This document shows, in pieces, positions 63,036 to 64,000 of a DNA stretch of 64,000 nt. The translations under genes and the position numbers were made by a program. Every line of letters starts with the position of its first letter. The first letter of the stretch is position 1. This stretch comes from Ooceraea biroi (lineage: Eukaryota > Arthropoda > Insecta > Hymenoptera > Formicidae), in the NCBI RefSeq assembly GCF_003672135.1, contig NC_039507.1, positions 15,802,278 through 15,866,277 on the forward strand. The letters are read 5' to 3'. The notes beneath the pieces were generated by a model that had not been told where the DNA came from, made no database searches, and saw only the letters and a list, made by a program, of their open reading frames with translations.

Positions 63036-64000
63036 TATATAATTTGATTATGATCATCTTGATCTTATTTCGATTTTTACCTCTTCTGCTATTCTGCTTT
63101 TCTGTACATTGAAGGTTCCTTACACTCCCGAAAGTAATTTGACAGAAACCTCATGGGCTCCAAATTAATTATTAATTCCAACAAATCGAGTTTGTCGCGT
63201 CTCATCGGAATCGCAATTCCAGATTACTCCAAAATCGAAAAATGCATAACCTAACCTCAAACCGGCCGAAAGAATGCGAGAGCAGGACTCGCGAGGACGC
63301 GCTCGGCAGGCTCCTCATACATAAATTTTCTCACGTGCGACCGTCACCGCGTCTAGGAGACGCGGTGCCTAGAGACGCCGGGAAGCCGGAAAATTAGGCC
63401 CGAGCATTCGATTTTCGTATACGCGAATCTTCTCACGCCTAAATCGCGTGGGAGGAGACGCGGCATGCCCAAGGCGCGAAATCGGCGTGGCAAGGTGGGG
63501 CCCGTTTCACGGCCGACATCCGCGGTTCGGTTAGTAGCTCTCTCTCGAGTTTCAGCGGCTCGACTTCAAAGGGACGCAGAAAAATTCGTACGCGACTGAT
63601 CCCGCGTAGGAGAATATCTTTGCGAAACGATCAACGGGATTCTTTCCCCCCGCGAGTCACCTTCATCCCTCCTCTTTCTCTCTCTCTCTCTCTTCCTCTT
63701 TCTCCCTTCCTGCACGTATCTCTCGTCTCTGCAGCCTGCCTCTCTCGCGTACCTACTCGTGCAAGAGGTCGAACGTCGAGCAATGCGCGCATTTGCATAC
63801 GCGCCCGTTTCCCCGCCCGCTTCGTTCTCGTCCTCATCATTGCGCTTTAACGCGTGTCGTCTCGCGCGTGCAGTTATTTATCGCCGAGACTTTATACCGG
63901 GTGTCCCGCGCCAAGCCGCGCCGATGACAGATTTAGAATGAAAATGTCCATTATGAGCAGTTAACGACCCGAGGCAAGAAGCTCCCGGGAGATTAATCTC
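63036..64000. other. GC-rich right edge, possible promoter region
   Basis: Contains a CT-rich microsatellite at 63,675-63,700 and CpG-rich sequence without a domain-bearing frame. TTATACCGGGTGTCCCGCG at 63890-63908 resembles the start of another mariner-type terminal repeat that may continue beyond the window. Confidence 0.4.

Noticed and set aside
63248..63260. AACCTAACCT, resembling the insect telomere repeat
   Set aside because: Only two units, in a GC-rich internal region; such short matches are common.

Overview
The window looks like a stretch of a hymenopteran insect nuclear genome, most likely an ant. This is inferred from spliced insect-type genes, long AT-rich introns and intergenic DNA broken by GC-rich promoter islands, and several short TA- or TTAA-flanked inverted-repeat transposons. 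No database search was possible, so species and orthology are judgements from motifs. There is no operon, CRISPR array, rRNA or convincing tRNA.

Layout. 1-5,000 (minus): a poly-glutamine C2H2 zinc-finger gene running off the left edge; its exons were rebuilt from splice sites and phase, and it has two interchangeable small CXXC exons. 5,300-9,330: transposon debris, including one element inserted inside another and a large foldback. 9,330-14,640: no gene recognised. 14,639-27,617 (plus): a two-pore-domain (K2P) potassium channel gene with two alternative 5' halves, each carrying its own first transmembrane helix and first pore loop, both spliced to one shared 3' half. 28,690-29,570: a nearly perfect foldback element with a tandem repeat in its loop. 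29,570-43,800: AT-rich, with only small candidate ORFs and exon-like pieces. 44,116-47,619 (plus): a four-exon MDR-superfamily (zinc-type alcohol dehydrogenase-like) oxidoreductase with a TATA promoter. 51,529-56,077 (minus): a nine-exon Tuba/DNMBP-like Cdc42 exchange factor (SH3 x5, DH, BAR, SH3 x2). 57,055-58,688 (plus): a three-exon HflX-family GTPase, GTPBP6-like, divergent from the Tuba gene. 59,550-64,000: GC-rich DNA without a recognised gene but with many homeodomain-type ATTA cores and another palindromic element.

The genes are functionally unrelated neighbours (transcription factor, potassium channel, oxidoreductase, actin/membrane scaffold GEF, ribosome-associated or mitochondrial GTPase). 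The most unusual points are the alternative M1-P1 halves of the K2P channel, the paired CXXCXGXG exons of the zinc-finger gene, and the nested and foldback mobile elements.
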